The translations under genes and the position numbers were made by a program. From positions 69,662 through 133,661 of the forward strand of contig DBOB01000002.1 of the NCBI GenBank assembly GCA_002299885.1: 64,000 nt of DNA, written 5' to 3'. Below the pieces are notes generated by a model, which was not told where the DNA came from, did no database searches, and saw nothing but the letters and a program-made list of their open reading frames with translations. This DNA comes from Sediminibacterium sp. UBA657. Its GTDB lineage: Bacteria > Bacteroidota > Bacteroidia > Chitinophagales > Chitinophagaceae. This document shows, piece after piece, positions 1-8,421 of this stretch (its first letter is position 1; each line of letters begins with the position of its first letter).

Positions 1-29
1 CTACAGCGGTTCGAATCCGCTCGGGACCT
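1..29 (+). tRNA. tRNA, 3' part only (cut by window edge)
   Basis: The visible part is a T-arm (5-bp stem around loop TTCGAAT, positions 5-21), the 3' acceptor strand CGGGACC (22-28) and a U73 discriminator. The anticodon lies outside the window, so the amino acid cannot be read; U73 would suit Gly, Cys or some Thr tRNAs. CCA is not encoded. A strong terminator follows ten bases later. Confidence 0.85.
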
Positions 30-38
30 CGATACAAA

Positions 39-66
39 GCCTCTCACGAAAGTGAGAGGCTTTTTT
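39..66 (+). terminator. Rho-independent terminator after the partial tRNA
   Basis: Perfect stem GCCTCTCAC / GTGAGAGGC with a GAAA-type loop, followed by six T. The same stem-loop recurs behind tRNA-Leu at 3795. Confidence 0.9.
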
Positions 67-144
67 AATGCGAGCAGCGTCAAGAGCTCGCTCTTGTAAG
101 CTAGCGAGTATTAAAAAAGCTAAAAGGATGCGAAGCATTCTTTT
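59..144. repeat. nested inverted repeats downstream of the tRNA terminator
   Basis: An 11-bp inverted repeat, GCTTTTTTAAT at 59-69 and its complement at 110-120, encloses a second one (GCGAGC 70-75, GCTCGC 86-91). A further hairpin follows at 121-144, with 10-bp arms, one G-T pair and a GAA loop. No open frame here looks real. The stretch leads directly into the 61-bp tandem repeat, so both may belong to one non-coding element. Confidence 0.6.
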
Positions 145-154
145 GAAAGGCTTT

Positions 155-307
155 GGGTTTACCGAGATAGCCGAAGCGGAAGACAATGCTTGCATTGGCT
201 ATCCGAACTTGGTTTGGGTTTACCGAGTTAGCCGAGGCGGAAGACAATGCTTGCATTGGCTATCCGAATTTGGTTTGGGTTTACCGAGTTAGCTGAGGCG
301 GAAGACA
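155..307 (+). repeat. 61-bp tandem repeat, two full copies plus a half copy, hairpin-forming
   Basis: Units start at 155, 216 and 277 (GGGTTTACCGAG...). The first two differ at only 3 of 61 positions; the third diverges after about 31 bases. Within each full unit CAATGC-TT-GCATTG forms a perfect hairpin. In unit 1 it is enclosed by an outer GATAGC/GCTATC stem with a purine-rich bulge; unit 2 has GTTAGC there, so one outer pair is lost. Since 61 is not a multiple of 3, a reading frame through it changes sense from copy to copy, which argues against coding. I do not recognise a named family. Confidence 0.8.
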
Positions 308-369
308 GCGAATTAATTGAGCTGGCAACCAGGAATTAGCTTTAATTAATTTTTGAGTAATTTGCACTC

Positions 370-753
370 ATGAAACATTCTCAAACCATTGGCATCCTCC
401 TAACTTTATTGTTATTCTTTTGCACTACACAACCATTAGTGATTATTGAAAGTAGAAACTGGGTGGTGACAGGATGGGATGCTGGTGCGACAAATTTTGG
501 ACAATCAGGAAAGTTTTTATTTTATATAGGCATACTTGCTATCTTATTTTTTGCAATACCATCCATCAATGTAAAGCGATTTAACATGGCATGGGCTGCA
601 TTATTAGTTGCGTGGAGTTTTAGAAACTACTTAGTTTTATCTACTTGTGCAATGGGGGAATGTCCTCAAAAACAATGGGCTTTATATGCATGTATTGTTT
701 TAAGCTTTGGAATTTTAATCATGACCTTCTTGCCTAAGCTTAAAACAAAATAA
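370..753 (+). CDS. small four-helix membrane protein, function unknown
   Basis: 127 residues, very hydrophobic, with likely membrane helices near residues 5-25, 48-64, 72-90 and 104-122. A polar loop of about 22 residues follows the first helix and a Cys-containing loop (CAMGEC) lies before the last. The C-terminus is short and basic, consistent with a cytoplasmic tail. I recognise no family motif. It is transcribed alone between the repeat region and the converging rocD gene. TAATTTG at 358-364 is one base short of a full -7 element. Function cannot be assigned. Confidence 0.7.
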   Translation: MKHSQTIGILLTLLLFFCTTQPLVIIESRNWVVTGWDAGATNFGQSGKFLFYIGILAILFFAIPSINVKRFNMAWAALLVAWSFRNYLVLSTCAMGECPQKQWALYACIVLSFGILIMTFLPKLKTK

Positions 754-778
754 CCCTCTTTTGGAGGGCTATTTATTA
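754..778. terminator. weak stem-loop between convergent genes
   Basis: CCCTC and GAGGG arms around a TTTTG loop are followed by a T-rich tract. It lies between the stop codons of two convergent genes and could serve either. The stem is only 5 bp, so confidence is moderate. Confidence 0.5.
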
Positions 779-794
779 TTGAAATTCAATGTTG

Positions 795-2033
795 TTATTT
801 AGCTAATTGCTCAAGTCCTTTACCAATCAATTGAACTGCCTCTTTAATTTGTGCTTCTGTAATTATCAACGGAGGTGCGAATCTTATTTTATCACCATGT
901 GTTGGCTTTGCAAGGATACCTAATTCTTTAAGGTGTAAACATAAATCCCACGCTGCTTCTGGATTTTCATGCTTGATCACAATGGCATTTAATAATCCAC
1001 GACCTCTGATAGATGCGATAAATGGTGAATTTAATTTTGCTAATTCTGCTCTTAAAATTTCACCCATTTTAAATGAATTCTCTACCATCTTTTCTGTCTT
1101 AATCACTTCCAAAGCTTTCATAGCAACTGCACACGCAAGCGGATTTCCACCATAAGTAGATCCATGTTCGCCTGGCTTAATTTGCAACATAATAATATCA
1201 TCTGCAAGCACTGCAGCAACTGGTATTGTGCCGCCACTCAATGCCTTTCCTAAAATCAAAATATCTGGACGTACATTTTCATGATCACATGCTAATAATG
1301 TACCTGTTCTTGCCAATCCTGTTTGGATTTCATCCGCAATAAATAAGACATTGTATTTGTCACATAAAGCACGAACACCTTTTAAATAGCCATCTGTTGG
1401 AATCACTACACCTGCTTCACCTTGTATTGGCTCTACCATGAATGCTGCCACGGTTGGATCCTGTAAAACAGTTTCTAAAGCAGCTAAATCGTTGTACGGT
1501 ACTAAGCCAAAGCCTGGCATATATGGGCCAAATCCTTTATAGCTACTTGGGTCAGTTGAAGAAGAAATGGCGGCTAAAGTTCTACCCCAAAAATTTCCTT
1601 CGGCAAAAATAACTTTCGCTTGATTTTCTGGAATCCCTTTTTCTGCATAGCCCCATCTTCTCGCTAATTTAATGGCCGTCTCACCTCCTTCAACACCCGT
1701 ATTCATTGGCAATACTTTATCATAACCAAAATATTCAGTGATGTATTTTTCATACGTACCAAGTAAGTTATTGTAAAAAGCTCTCGAGGTAAGTGTTAAT
1801 TTTTGTGCTTGATCTGTCAAGGCTTTGATGATAGCTGGATGACAGTGACCTTGGTTGACAGCAGAGTATCCACTTAAAAAATCAAAGTATCTTTTACCAT
1901 CCACATCGTATAAAAAAACGCCTTCGCCTTTTTCAAGTACGACAGGAACGGGATGATAGTTATGGGCACCGAATTGGTCTTCAAGGTCAATATACTTTGC
2001 AGTATTTGCACTCGTTTGTATTGGAGTAGACAT
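795..2033 (-). CDS. rocD: ornithine--oxo-acid aminotransferase
   Basis: 412-residue class-III PLP aminotransferase. It should move the delta-amino group of ornithine to 2-oxoglutarate, giving glutamate semialdehyde in the arginine/proline pathway; cytosolic. The N-terminal part carries the motif NYHPVPVVLEKGEG typical of ornithine aminotransferases. The Schiff-base lysine is Lys263 in LILGKALSGG, and the PLP-contacting aspartate sits in ADEIQTG upstream. Length fits the family (about 400-415). The ATG start is the first Met and needs no adjustment. The gene stands alone on its strand, with a 216-bp gap before the divergent glycosyltransferase. Acetylornithine aminotransferase is the alternative, but the N-terminal signature favours rocD. 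Confidence 0.93.
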   Translation of the reverse strand: MSTPIQTSANTAKYIDLEDQFGAHNYHPVPVVLEKGEGVFLYDVDGKRYFDFLSGYSAVNQGHCHPAIIKALTDQAQKLTLTSRAFYNNLLGTYEKYITEYFGYDKVLPMNTGVEGGETAIKLARRWGYAEKGIPENQAKVIFAEGNFWGRTLAAISSSTDPSSYKGFGPYMPGFGLVPYNDLAALETVLQDPTVAAFMVEPIQGEAGVVIPTDGYLKGVRALCDKYNVLFIADEIQTGLARTGTLLACDHENVRPDILILGKALSGGTIPVAAVLADDIIMLQIKPGEHGSTYGGNPLACAVAMKALEVIKTEKMVENSFKMGEILRAELAKLNSPFIASIRGRGLLNAIVIKHENPEAAWDLCLHLKELGILAKPTHGDKIRFAPPLIITEAQIKEAVQLIGKGLEQLAK

Positions 2034-2249
2034 GCAATATTTTTTTTTAATAAAATGGTAAAAATGGAAGGTATCAAGTTCAGTTAACTTGATTAAAAAA
2101 CTAAAATTATGGGCTTAATATTACCCAATGGGATGATTTAGAAAGTCTAAATTAGAAAACAAGAATTTTACCTTTAACATGTGGCTAAGATAGGCATTTT
2201 GGCTAATTTTCCCATATTTGGACTTACATTCGCATAAATTATAACTGCT

Positions 2250-3278
2250 TTGGAACCATTCGTATCAATTGTTATTTTAAATTTTAACGGTGCAAATTAT
2301 CTGAAGACTTTTTTGCCTTCGGTATTGGCGACGTCTTACCAACACAAGGAAATTGTGGTGGCGGACAATGGTTCAAAAGACAATTCTTTAGAGATACTTG
2401 CAAAATATTTTCCTACTGTTAAAGTGATACAAAATCCAACCAATGAAGGTTTTGCAGGAGGATACAATTGGGCACTTAAACAAGTCAAAGCCGATTATTA
2501 TATTTTATTGAATTCAGATGTGCAAGTGGATCCAAATTGGGTGACGCCAATGGTACAATTAATGGAATCGAATCCAACCATTGGTGCTTGTCAACCTAAA
2601 ATATTAGCACAAAAAGAGCCAACTAGTTTTGAATATGCTGGCGCAAGTGGGGGATGGATAGATGCCCTTGGTTACCCTTTCTCCAGAGGTAGGGTATTTG
2701 ATGTGTGTGAGCAAGATAAAGGGCAGTACGACATCGCTGAGCCTATTTTTTGGGCATCTGGCGCTGCCATGATGATAAGATCTAAATTGTTTCATGATTT
2801 GGGTGGATTTGATGCAAGCTTTTTTGCGCATCAAGAGGAAATTGATCTTTGTTGGAGGATGCAATTAGAAGGGCATACATTATTTGCTTGTCCATCTGCA
2901 GTGGTATATCATGTGGGTGCGGGCACATTACCTAGAGGGGGTAGAAAGGTCTTTTTAAATTTTAGGAATAACTTGATCATGTTAAGTAAGCATCTAACTG
3001 TCCAAGAACTGTTATGGAAAATGCCACTGCGTTTTGCATTAGATGGGATATCTGCTTGGAAAGGCTTGCTAAGTGGGGATAGTTCCTTTTTTATAGCCAT
3101 TTTTAAGGCCCATTTAGCTGTAATGGGGTATTGGTTAACTGGAAAAGTCAACAGGAGTAAGGATTGCAAACCTATGGCTGCAATTGGGGGTGTTTATAAC
3201 GGGTCTGTCGTTTTTCAATACTTTGTAAAAAACAGGCAAAAATTTGATAAAATTGTTACCAAACTCGTTCATAATTAA
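2250..3278 (+). CDS. family 2 glycosyltransferase (rhamnosyltransferase-like)
   Basis: 342 residues with a GT-A fold. Seen: FVSIVILNFNG at the N-terminus, the nucleotide-sugar motif ADNGSKDNS near residue 38, NEGFAGGYN near 65, a DxD-equivalent SDVQVD at 89-94, and a late EEIDLCWR acid motif near 196 typical of the wbbL/rhamnosyltransferase group. The C-terminal part has an amphipathic, partly hydrophobic segment that may sit on the membrane. It probably adds a sugar to a surface polysaccharide or lipid; donor and acceptor cannot be told. The start codon is TTG, chosen because translation from it begins exactly at the conserved beta strand. A near -7 box (TACATTCG) lies at 2225. Confidence 0.85.
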   Translation: MEPFVSIVILNFNGANYLKTFLPSVLATSYQHKEIVVADNGSKDNSLEILAKYFPTVKVIQNPTNEGFAGGYNWALKQVKADYYILLNSDVQVDPNWVTPMVQLMESNPTIGACQPKILAQKEPTSFEYAGASGGWIDALGYPFSRGRVFDVCEQDKGQYDIAEPIFWASGAAMMIRSKLFHDLGGFDASFFAHQEEIDLCWRMQLEGHTLFACPSAVVYHVGAGTLPRGGRKVFLNFRNNLIMLSKHLTVQELLWKMPLRFALDGISAWKGLLSGDSSFFIAIFKAHLAVMGYWLTGKVNRSKDCKPMAAIGGVYNGSVVFQYFVKNRQKFDKIVTKLVHN

Positions 3279-3289
3279 GAACTTGTTGT

Positions 3290-3297
3290 TATTTTTG
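3290..3297 (+). promoter_or_regulatory. -7 promoter element (TATTTTTG)
   Basis: Exact match to the Bacteroidota -7 consensus TAnnTTTG, 19 bases before the ATG of the small membrane protein gene. No clear -33 TTG at ideal spacing was seen. Confidence 0.5.
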
Positions 3298-3315
3298 CAT
3301 CCGTAATTATAAACT

Positions 3316-3519
3316 ATGTCACAAGAAATACAAGAAACATCTACCAATAAAGACATCGCCAAGAACTGGGTAAGTTCTTCAAGATTCATTTTTTACGTAT
3401 CTGTTTTCGCGCTATTATCATTGGTTTTAGGAAATTGTACAAAATTATTCAGTTCTGGTTTTAAGAAGCCAACTGTAGAAGTGAATACAAGTTCACAGTA
3501 CAAGCCTGAGTATAAATAG
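3316..3519 (+). CDS. small single-pass membrane protein, unknown
   Basis: 67 residues: a polar N-terminus with many Ser, Thr and Glu, one hydrophobic helix at about 24-40 that ends at a Cys (VLGNC), and a polar C-terminal tail. The Cys is too far from the N-terminus, and the residues before it unusual, for a convincing lipobox. More likely a single-span protein. It has its own putative promoter and is followed by tRNA genes. A short gene, but the initiation region and the hydrophobic profile look real. Function unknown. Confidence 0.6.
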   Translation: MSQEIQETSTNKDIAKNWVSSSRFIFYVSVFALLSLVLGNCTKLFSSGFKKPTVEVNTSSQYKPEYK

Positions 3520-3583
3520 AAAAAAATTTTGTTGGTGTGCGTTGATTCCTTATTTTCGCAGTCCAAAAATAGTTCTTGTTCAA

Positions 3584-3656
<73 letters not shown>

Positions 3657-3660
3657 CAAA

Positions 3661-3691
3661 AATCCCGTTCTTCGGACGGGATTTTTTTTAA
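3661..3691 (+). terminator. terminator after tRNA-Gly
   Basis: ATCCCGT / ACGGGAT stem around a TCTTCGG loop, followed by a run of T. It separates tRNA-Gly from tRNA-Leu thirteen bases downstream. Confidence 0.85.
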
Positions 3692-3704
3692 GTCTGTAAC
3701 AGAC

Positions 3705-3790
3705 GCCTTGGTGGTGGAACTGGTAGACACGCAGGACTTAAAATCCTGTTCGCCGCAACGCGAGTGCGGGTTCGATTCCCGCCTGAGGCA
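3705..3790 (+). tRNA. tRNA-Leu(UAA)
   Basis: 86 nt with a long variable arm, as expected for leucine. The anticodon stem CAGGA/TCCTG holds loop CTTAAAA (anticodon TAA). T-arm GCGGG-TTCGATT-CCCGC; acceptor GCCTTGG pairs with CTGAGGC through two G-U pairs; discriminator A73. CCA is not encoded. Confidence 0.97.
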
Positions 3791-3794
3791 CGAA

Positions 3795-3824
3795 GCCTCT
3801 CACGAAAGTGAGAGGCTTTTTTTA
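3795..3824 (+). terminator. terminator after tRNA-Leu
   Basis: The same 22-base stem-loop as at 39-60 (GCCTCTCAC / GTGAGAGGC), followed by seven T. An upstream ATG at 3808 for the next gene falls inside this hairpin and is therefore unlikely to be used. Confidence 0.9.
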
Positions 3825-3879
3825 TTTTGAGCAAAGCGAAAAACGGCAGTCCCCAAGATTGTTTATCTTAGCATCCAAT

Positions 3880-4842
3880 ATGTCACATTTAAAAGAAAGA
3901 TCATCCAAGGATTGCCTCAACTGTGGAACAGAAGTTGCGGGTAGATTTTGTCAACAGTGTGGTCAAGAGAATGTAGAAGTAAAGGAAAGTTTTTTTCAAT
4001 TGTTAAGGCACTTTGTAGAAGACTTAACACATTTTGACGGTAAGCTTTGGAAAACGGTAAAGTTGTTATTGTTTAAGCCAGGCAGCCTAACTAAATTATA
4101 CATTGAAGGCAAAAGAGCTTCATATATTCATCCAATAAGGATGTATATTTTTGTTTCTGCAGTCTTCTTTTTATTTATGTTTACTGGAGAAGCCCCTGTA
4201 AAGCCAGAAGGTGCAGGATCAAAAGCAAATACTTCAAAAGATTTTGCTTCAGGACTTCAAGAAGGATTAGAGCTGGATCTAGATAATGATACTGTAAATT
4301 ATAAAACAATAGCAGCATACAATGCTGCCCAACAAAAATTACCATCATCAAAAAAAGATAATTGGTTAGATGCAGAATTAAAAAAGAAGGGTATTGAACT
4401 CAATGAAAAATATGGAGGGGATAACTTGAAAATTGGTAAGGCATTGATTGAAAAATTTGAAAATTATTTCTCTAGAATGCTCTATATCTCGTTACCTATT
4501 TTTGCATTCTTTATTTGGGTTTTATACAGGCGGAACAAAAATCATTTCTTTGTTGATCATGTCATATTTAGTATTCATATCTATTGTGCATTTTATATTA
4601 TATTATTTATTACCCAAATAGTATCTATAGTTAATGATTTCTTTTCAGATCAGTTATCTGGAATTATTGCGTTTATTGTTCCCATATCTTTAGTTTTCTA
4701 TTTGTATAAATCTCTTAAGAATCACTTTAATCAATCAAGAAAAAAGACTTTACTTAAGTGTCTAATACTAATCTTGCTAACAATGTTTTTGATGGCTACA
4801 TTGATGGTGATATTTTTCATGTTTTCTTTATTTAATATTTAA
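3880..4842 (+). CDS. DUF3667 zinc-ribbon membrane protein
   Basis: 320 residues from the ATG at 3880; an in-frame ATG 72 bases upstream lies inside the tRNA-Leu terminator stem and was rejected. A zinc ribbon is visible at the N-terminus (Cys12, Cys15, Cys24, Cys27: CLNCG..CQQCG). Then comes the family's amphipathic stretch with KPGSLTKLYIEGKR and HPIRMYIF leading into the first membrane helix (about 82-98), a polar loop of about 100 residues, and four more hydrophobic segments to the C-terminus. DUF3667 proteins are common in Bacteroidota and have no established function. The stop codon is 2 bp before mazG, so the two are probably co-transcribed. Confidence 0.82.
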   Translation: MSHLKERSSKDCLNCGTEVAGRFCQQCGQENVEVKESFFQLLRHFVEDLTHFDGKLWKTVKLLLFKPGSLTKLYIEGKRASYIHPIRMYIFVSAVFFLFMFTGEAPVKPEGAGSKANTSKDFASGLQEGLELDLDNDTVNYKTIAAYNAAQQKLPSSKKDNWLDAELKKKGIELNEKYGGDNLKIGKALIEKFENYFSRMLYISLPIFAFFIWVLYRRNKNHFFVDHVIFSIHIYCAFYIILFITQIVSIVNDFFSDQLSGIIAFIVPISLVFYLYKSLKNHFNQSRKKTLLKCLILILLTMFLMATLMVIFFMFSLFNI

Positions 4843-4844
4843 TC

Positions 4845-5621
4845 ATGTCTCAAGAAAATATTTCGAAAAACTTTCTAGAACTAGTGGCGATCATGGATCG
4901 ATTAAGAGCCGAATGTCCATGGGATAAGAAACAAACTATTCAAAGTTTAAGAAGTAACACCATTGAAGAACTTTATGAATTGGTGGATGCCATTATTGAA
5001 GAAGATTGGCAAGGTATAAAAGAAGAGTTGGGTGATTTATTATTGCATATTTTATTTTATACAAAAATAGCATCGGAGAAAAACGAGTTCATTTTAGAAG
5101 AAGTCATTGAAGGTATTTCTAAAAAATTAATTCATCGTCACCCCCATATTTATGGGAATGTAAAAGCCGATACCGAAGAACAAGTGAAATTAAATTGGGA
5201 ACAGTTGAAGTTAAAAGAGGGGGATGGCACTAAAACTTTATTAAGCGGTGTACCTAATAGTTTGCCTTCTATGGTGAAAGCTTTAAGAATTCAAGAAAAA
5301 GTAAAACAGGTAGGTTTTGAGTGGGAGAACAAAGAGCAGGTTTGGGAGAAGGTGCATGAGGAGATAGGGGAACTACAACATGAGGTTGCCCAGAACAATC
5401 AGGAGAAGATGGAAGACGAATTAGGAGATGTATTTTTTAGCCTAATCAATTATGCTCGATTTCTAAATATAGACCCCGAGACTGCTTTGGAGAAAACGAA
5501 TAAAAAGTTTAAGCATCGATTTGAATTAATGGAAACCTATGCTAAAGAAAATGGGTTGGATTTAGCCAAACTAAGTTTAGAAGAAAAAGAAGCCATTTGG
5601 CAGTCTATGAAATCAAAATAA
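4845..5621 (+). CDS. mazG: nucleoside triphosphate pyrophosphohydrolase MazG
   Basis: 258 residues, the usual length for the two-domain enzyme. It hydrolyses (d)NTPs to monophosphates plus pyrophosphate and is thought to clear aberrant nucleotides; cytosolic. Two tandem MazG folds are seen. The first carries RAECPWDKKQT and the metal-binding helices EELYELVDAI (41-50) and KEELGDLLLH (59-68); the second repeats this as EEIGELQHE and DELGDVFFS near 165-205. The gene follows the DUF3667 gene by 2 bp and ends in a strong terminator. Confidence 0.95.
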   Translation: MSQENISKNFLELVAIMDRLRAECPWDKKQTIQSLRSNTIEELYELVDAIIEEDWQGIKEELGDLLLHILFYTKIASEKNEFILEEVIEGISKKLIHRHPHIYGNVKADTEEQVKLNWEQLKLKEGDGTKTLLSGVPNSLPSMVKALRIQEKVKQVGFEWENKEQVWEKVHEEIGELQHEVAQNNQEKMEDELGDVFFSLINYARFLNIDPETALEKTNKKFKHRFELMETYAKENGLDLAKLSLEEKEAIWQSMKSK

Positions 5622-5641
5622 ACACAACATTAACAGTATAA

Positions 5642-5670
5642 AAAAGGCACTCTATTGAGTGCCTTTTTTA
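5642..5670. terminator. bidirectional terminator between mazG and htrA
   Basis: AAAAAGGCACTC and its complement GAGTGCCTTTTTT around a TATT loop. A-run on one side and T-run on the other allow use from both strands, fitting the convergent genes. Confidence 0.9.
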
Positions 5671-5687
5671 TTAGATATATTGGAATC

Positions 5688-7211
5688 TTATTCATTTAAA
5701 TTTAACATGAAAGCATAGTTTCCAAAGAACCCAGGATAAATACCTGAAAGCTTAACTGTTGCGCCTGTTAATTTCTTTAAAGCTTCATAAAATTCTTCTG
5801 TATTTTTTACGGGTTGATCATTCACATGGGTAATCACAAATCCTTTTTCAACCCTGCTCTTACCTAGAATACCATTGCCTAATTCTTTTACCACGACTCC
5901 ACCATCTATTTCATTTTTTTCGGCAGTGGCTTTATCAACTGTTTCCAATTTACCACCTAATTTTTCTGCAGCCTTACTACTTGCTAAATCGGTATTGCCT
6001 AGTTTAGCTTTTAAAGTTGCATTGAGCGTAAGGTCTTTATTATCTCTCTTTAAAGTGATCGTGATTTTATCGTTTGGTTTGTACTTGGCAATTTGTTCTT
6101 GCAATTCAGGTGAGGATGTAACGCTTATTCCATTTATTTTAGTGATGATATCGCCCACTTTAATACCTGCTACTTTTGCTGCACCTCCTTCCAACACATC
6201 TGTTACCACAATACCTTGCACATCTCCAATTTTTACTTTATACTCTGATTCGATTTTTTTGATTTGCTCTTCGTTTAGTATTTCTTGTGGATAAGAGATA
6301 CCCAAATAAGCACGTTGAACAGTTCCATATTTTACGATATCAGTCACTACCTTTTTTACCATATTTACTGGAATTGCGTAAGAATAGCCTGCATAAGATC
6401 CTGTTGGAGAGGCGATGGCAGAATTGATCCCTATTAATTCTCCACTAGTGTTCACTAAGGCGCCACCGCTATTACCCTGGTTTACTGCTGCATCTGTTTG
6501 TAAAAAAGATTCTACAGGCTTATCGCTTTGTCTTGAATTGATATCAATGGATCTATTTTTAGCACTGATAATACCCGCTGTAATTGTTACATCTAAATTC
6601 AAAGGATATCCTATTGCCAATACCCATTGTCCTAATTTAATTTCATCACTGTTGCCATATACTAAATAAGGCAAGCCACTTGCTTCAATTTTAATGACAG
6701 CGATGTCACTGCTCGCGTCTACACCTATCACTTTTGCTTTGTAGCTTTTTTTATTGTTTAGTGTCACATTGATTTCGTCTGCACCATTTACCACATGGTT
6801 ATTGGTTACAATATATCCGTCAGCAGTAATCAATACACCGCTTCCACTTGCTCTTTGTTCTGGTTGAATTCTTGGACCTCCAAAAAAATCGCCTAACATC
6901 TCCTCGTCACCAAAAAAATCGAAGAATGGGTTTCTTTGTCTTGGTTGACGGCTTTGTTGTATTTGCTTCGCATTGGTCTTTGTTTTGATGTGCACCACTG
7001 CAGGGGAGGCTGCATTGGCTGCGGGGGTAAAGTCTACCGTAGTGGCCGGGGCATTACCATTAAAAAAACTGGCATAATTAGCAGGCAGTTTACCATCTGT
7101 TTCAAAACTTGAATTTGATTTTGAAATTTTACCATAAGCCCACATGCTTGCAACGGTTGTAATGGCGCTAATACCAATAATAGCTGCTACATTTTTTAAG
7201 TTCATATTCAT
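5688..7211 (-). CDS. periplasmic HtrA/Deg serine protease with two PDZ domains
   Basis: 507 residues. An N-terminal hydrophobic segment (about 7-26) anchors or exports the protein. The trypsin-like domain shows the full triad: His139 (NNHVV), Asp169 (SSDIAV) and Ser248 (GNSGGAL). Between the signal and the His is a Phe/Gly-rich linker (FFDFFGDEE...DFFGG), the typical LA loop. Two PDZ domains follow, at about 300-400 and 410-500. It should degrade or refold damaged envelope proteins. Either ATG at 7211 or 7205 could start it. It stands alone, with 195 bp before the next minus-strand gene. DegP, DegQ and DegS cannot be told apart here. Confidence 0.93.
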   Translation of the reverse strand: MNMNLKNVAAIIGISAITTVASMWAYGKISKSNSSFETDGKLPANYASFFNGNAPATTVDFTPAANAASPAVVHIKTKTNAKQIQQSRQPRQRNPFFDFFGDEEMLGDFFGGPRIQPEQRASGSGVLITADGYIVTNNHVVNGADEINVTLNNKKSYKAKVIGVDASSDIAVIKIEASGLPYLVYGNSDEIKLGQWVLAIGYPLNLDVTITAGIISAKNRSIDINSRQSDKPVESFLQTDAAVNQGNSGGALVNTSGELIGINSAIASPTGSYAGYSYAIPVNMVKKVVTDIVKYGTVQRAYLGISYPQEILNEEQIKKIESEYKVKIGDVQGIVVTDVLEGGAAKVAGIKVGDIITKINGISVTSSPELQEQIAKYKPNDKITITLKRDNKDLTLNATLKAKLGNTDLASSKAAEKLGGKLETVDKATAEKNEIDGGVVVKELGNGILGKSRVEKGFVITHVNDQPVKNTEEFYEALKKLTGATVKLSGIYPGFFGNYAFMLNLNE

Positions 7212-7406
7212 GCTTTTATTTTTTTAAATAATAGAATCAGTTTAGAAAATTTTTTACAAATTCTGTACCAATTTATTTGCAATTTAATTCAGCTGAAATT
7301 ATGGCACAAAATCCATCAAAGAGTTTAACAAAAATTAAAGAAAACTGTTTATTAATTGTGACAATTTTGCACATATAGCTTTTACTAAGGCAATTTCATC
7401 TATAGA

Positions 7407-8399
7407 TTATAAGCCTGATAAGAAGGCTAAACTATCTACTCCATCTGCATATTGGGCTAAAAGGGGCTTTTGTAAACTACCAAATGGAAGCTGATTTTTC
7501 CCCACCACACACTGAATCTCATCCATATTCAATTTGGGCATAGCACCCAATTTGTACTGCTGATAATGAATCTGGCTAATGGCCGCAAATGGGGAAGGGT
7601 TCTCGCTCATTAATACGCCCCCTGAATCCATATACAATTTTTTACCCATCATTAATAAAGCCAATTGATAATCATAATTGTGCTTGTATTTATGTTGGTC
7701 TAATAAGTAATTGTATTTTTTAAGGGCGTTTAAAAACGGGATAAAATCATAACCTTCTGGCACCCAAATCTGTGTGACATTCCTGCAACCCATCCCATAG
7801 TAAAGCATGCAATCATCTGCTAATGCAGCTAGTTCTGACAAAGTTTCAGAGCCATCTAAAATGGCAATAGATGTCTTGTTCTTGCGGATGATATGTGGGA
7901 ATTTACCAAAATAATATTCAAAATAGTTGCCTGCAGTATTGCCTCCAGTGGCGATATAGGCATCGCAATTTTTTAATTGTTCCTGAACCGATATTTGTGC
8001 TTCAAATTTGGGATCAATATCGATAAGACTTTTAATAATAAAATCCATCAATACCTGGTCTTTAGAGGACCTTTTAACAATAGCAGTATGTCCAGCAATG
8101 AGTGTGCTTAGTAAATCATGAAAACCCACTAAGGGGATATTGCCTGCCATAACAATGCCCACTTTCAAATTTGTGGCTTCATTTGAAATAGAGGGATATG
8201 AAGCAGTCCATGCTTCAAGGGCTTTTTGCTGTAAAAACTGTTCATTTATTTGTAGAATCGCTTGGTCTATGAATTCTGGTAAAAACCAGGCGTTTTGGCG
8301 ATAAGCCTCCAATTTTGCTTCATTTAAAAGGGTATTATTTGGATCTGAAAGCTGTTGTCCAAGGGCGACAAAACCTTTAATTCTTGCTTGTAAGTTCAT
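7407..8399 (-). CDS. acyl-CoA reductase (LuxC family)
   Basis: 330 residues, shorter than the bioluminescence LuxC (about 480) but with the family core: VGIVMAGNIPLVGFHDLL near 80-97 (cofactor-binding region), ATGGNTAGNYF near 150-160, and the candidate nucleophile Cys205 in YYGMGCRN. The family reduces acyl-CoA or acyl-enzyme to aldehyde with NADPH; the natural substrate in Bacteroidota is not established. It is divergent from the ferredoxin gene with only 55 bp between the start codons, so the two may be regulated together. The ATG at 8399 lies about 22 bp from a good -7 box. The enzyme class is fairly sure, its physiological role is not. Confidence 0.8.
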   Translation of the reverse strand: MNLQARIKGFVALGQQLSDPNNTLLNEAKLEAYRQNAWFLPEFIDQAILQINEQFLQQKALEAWTASYPSISNEATNLKVGIVMAGNIPLVGFHDLLSTLIAGHTAIVKRSSKDQVLMDFIIKSLIDIDPKFEAQISVQEQLKNCDAYIATGGNTAGNYFEYYFGKFPHIIRKNKTSIAILDGSETLSELAALADDCMLYYGMGCRNVTQIWVPEGYDFIPFLNALKKYNYLLDQHKYKHNYDYQLALLMMGKKLYMDSGGVLMSENPSPFAAISQIHYQQYKLGAMPKLNMDEIQCVVGKNQLPFGSLQKPLLAQYADGVDSLAFLSGL

Positions 8400-8417
8400 G
8401 CTAGTTATATATCTTTG
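8388..8417 (+). promoter_or_regulatory. promoter of the dicluster ferredoxin gene
   Basis: TTG at 8388-8390, 19 bp spacer, then TATCTTTG at 8410-8417: an ideal match to the Bacteroidota TTG-N19-TAnnTTTG pattern. The -33 part lies inside the start of the divergent acyl-CoA reductase gene. Confidence 0.7.
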
Positions 8418-8421
8418 TTAG

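Noticed and set aside
68..292. 74-residue open frame across the 61-bp repeat
   Set aside because: The repeat length is not a multiple of three, so each copy is read in a different frame; the sequence is explained by hairpins.
3808..3879. Longer start for the DUF3667 gene
   Set aside because: The upstream ATG is inside the tRNA-Leu terminator stem; the zinc ribbon begins only after the ATG at 3880.
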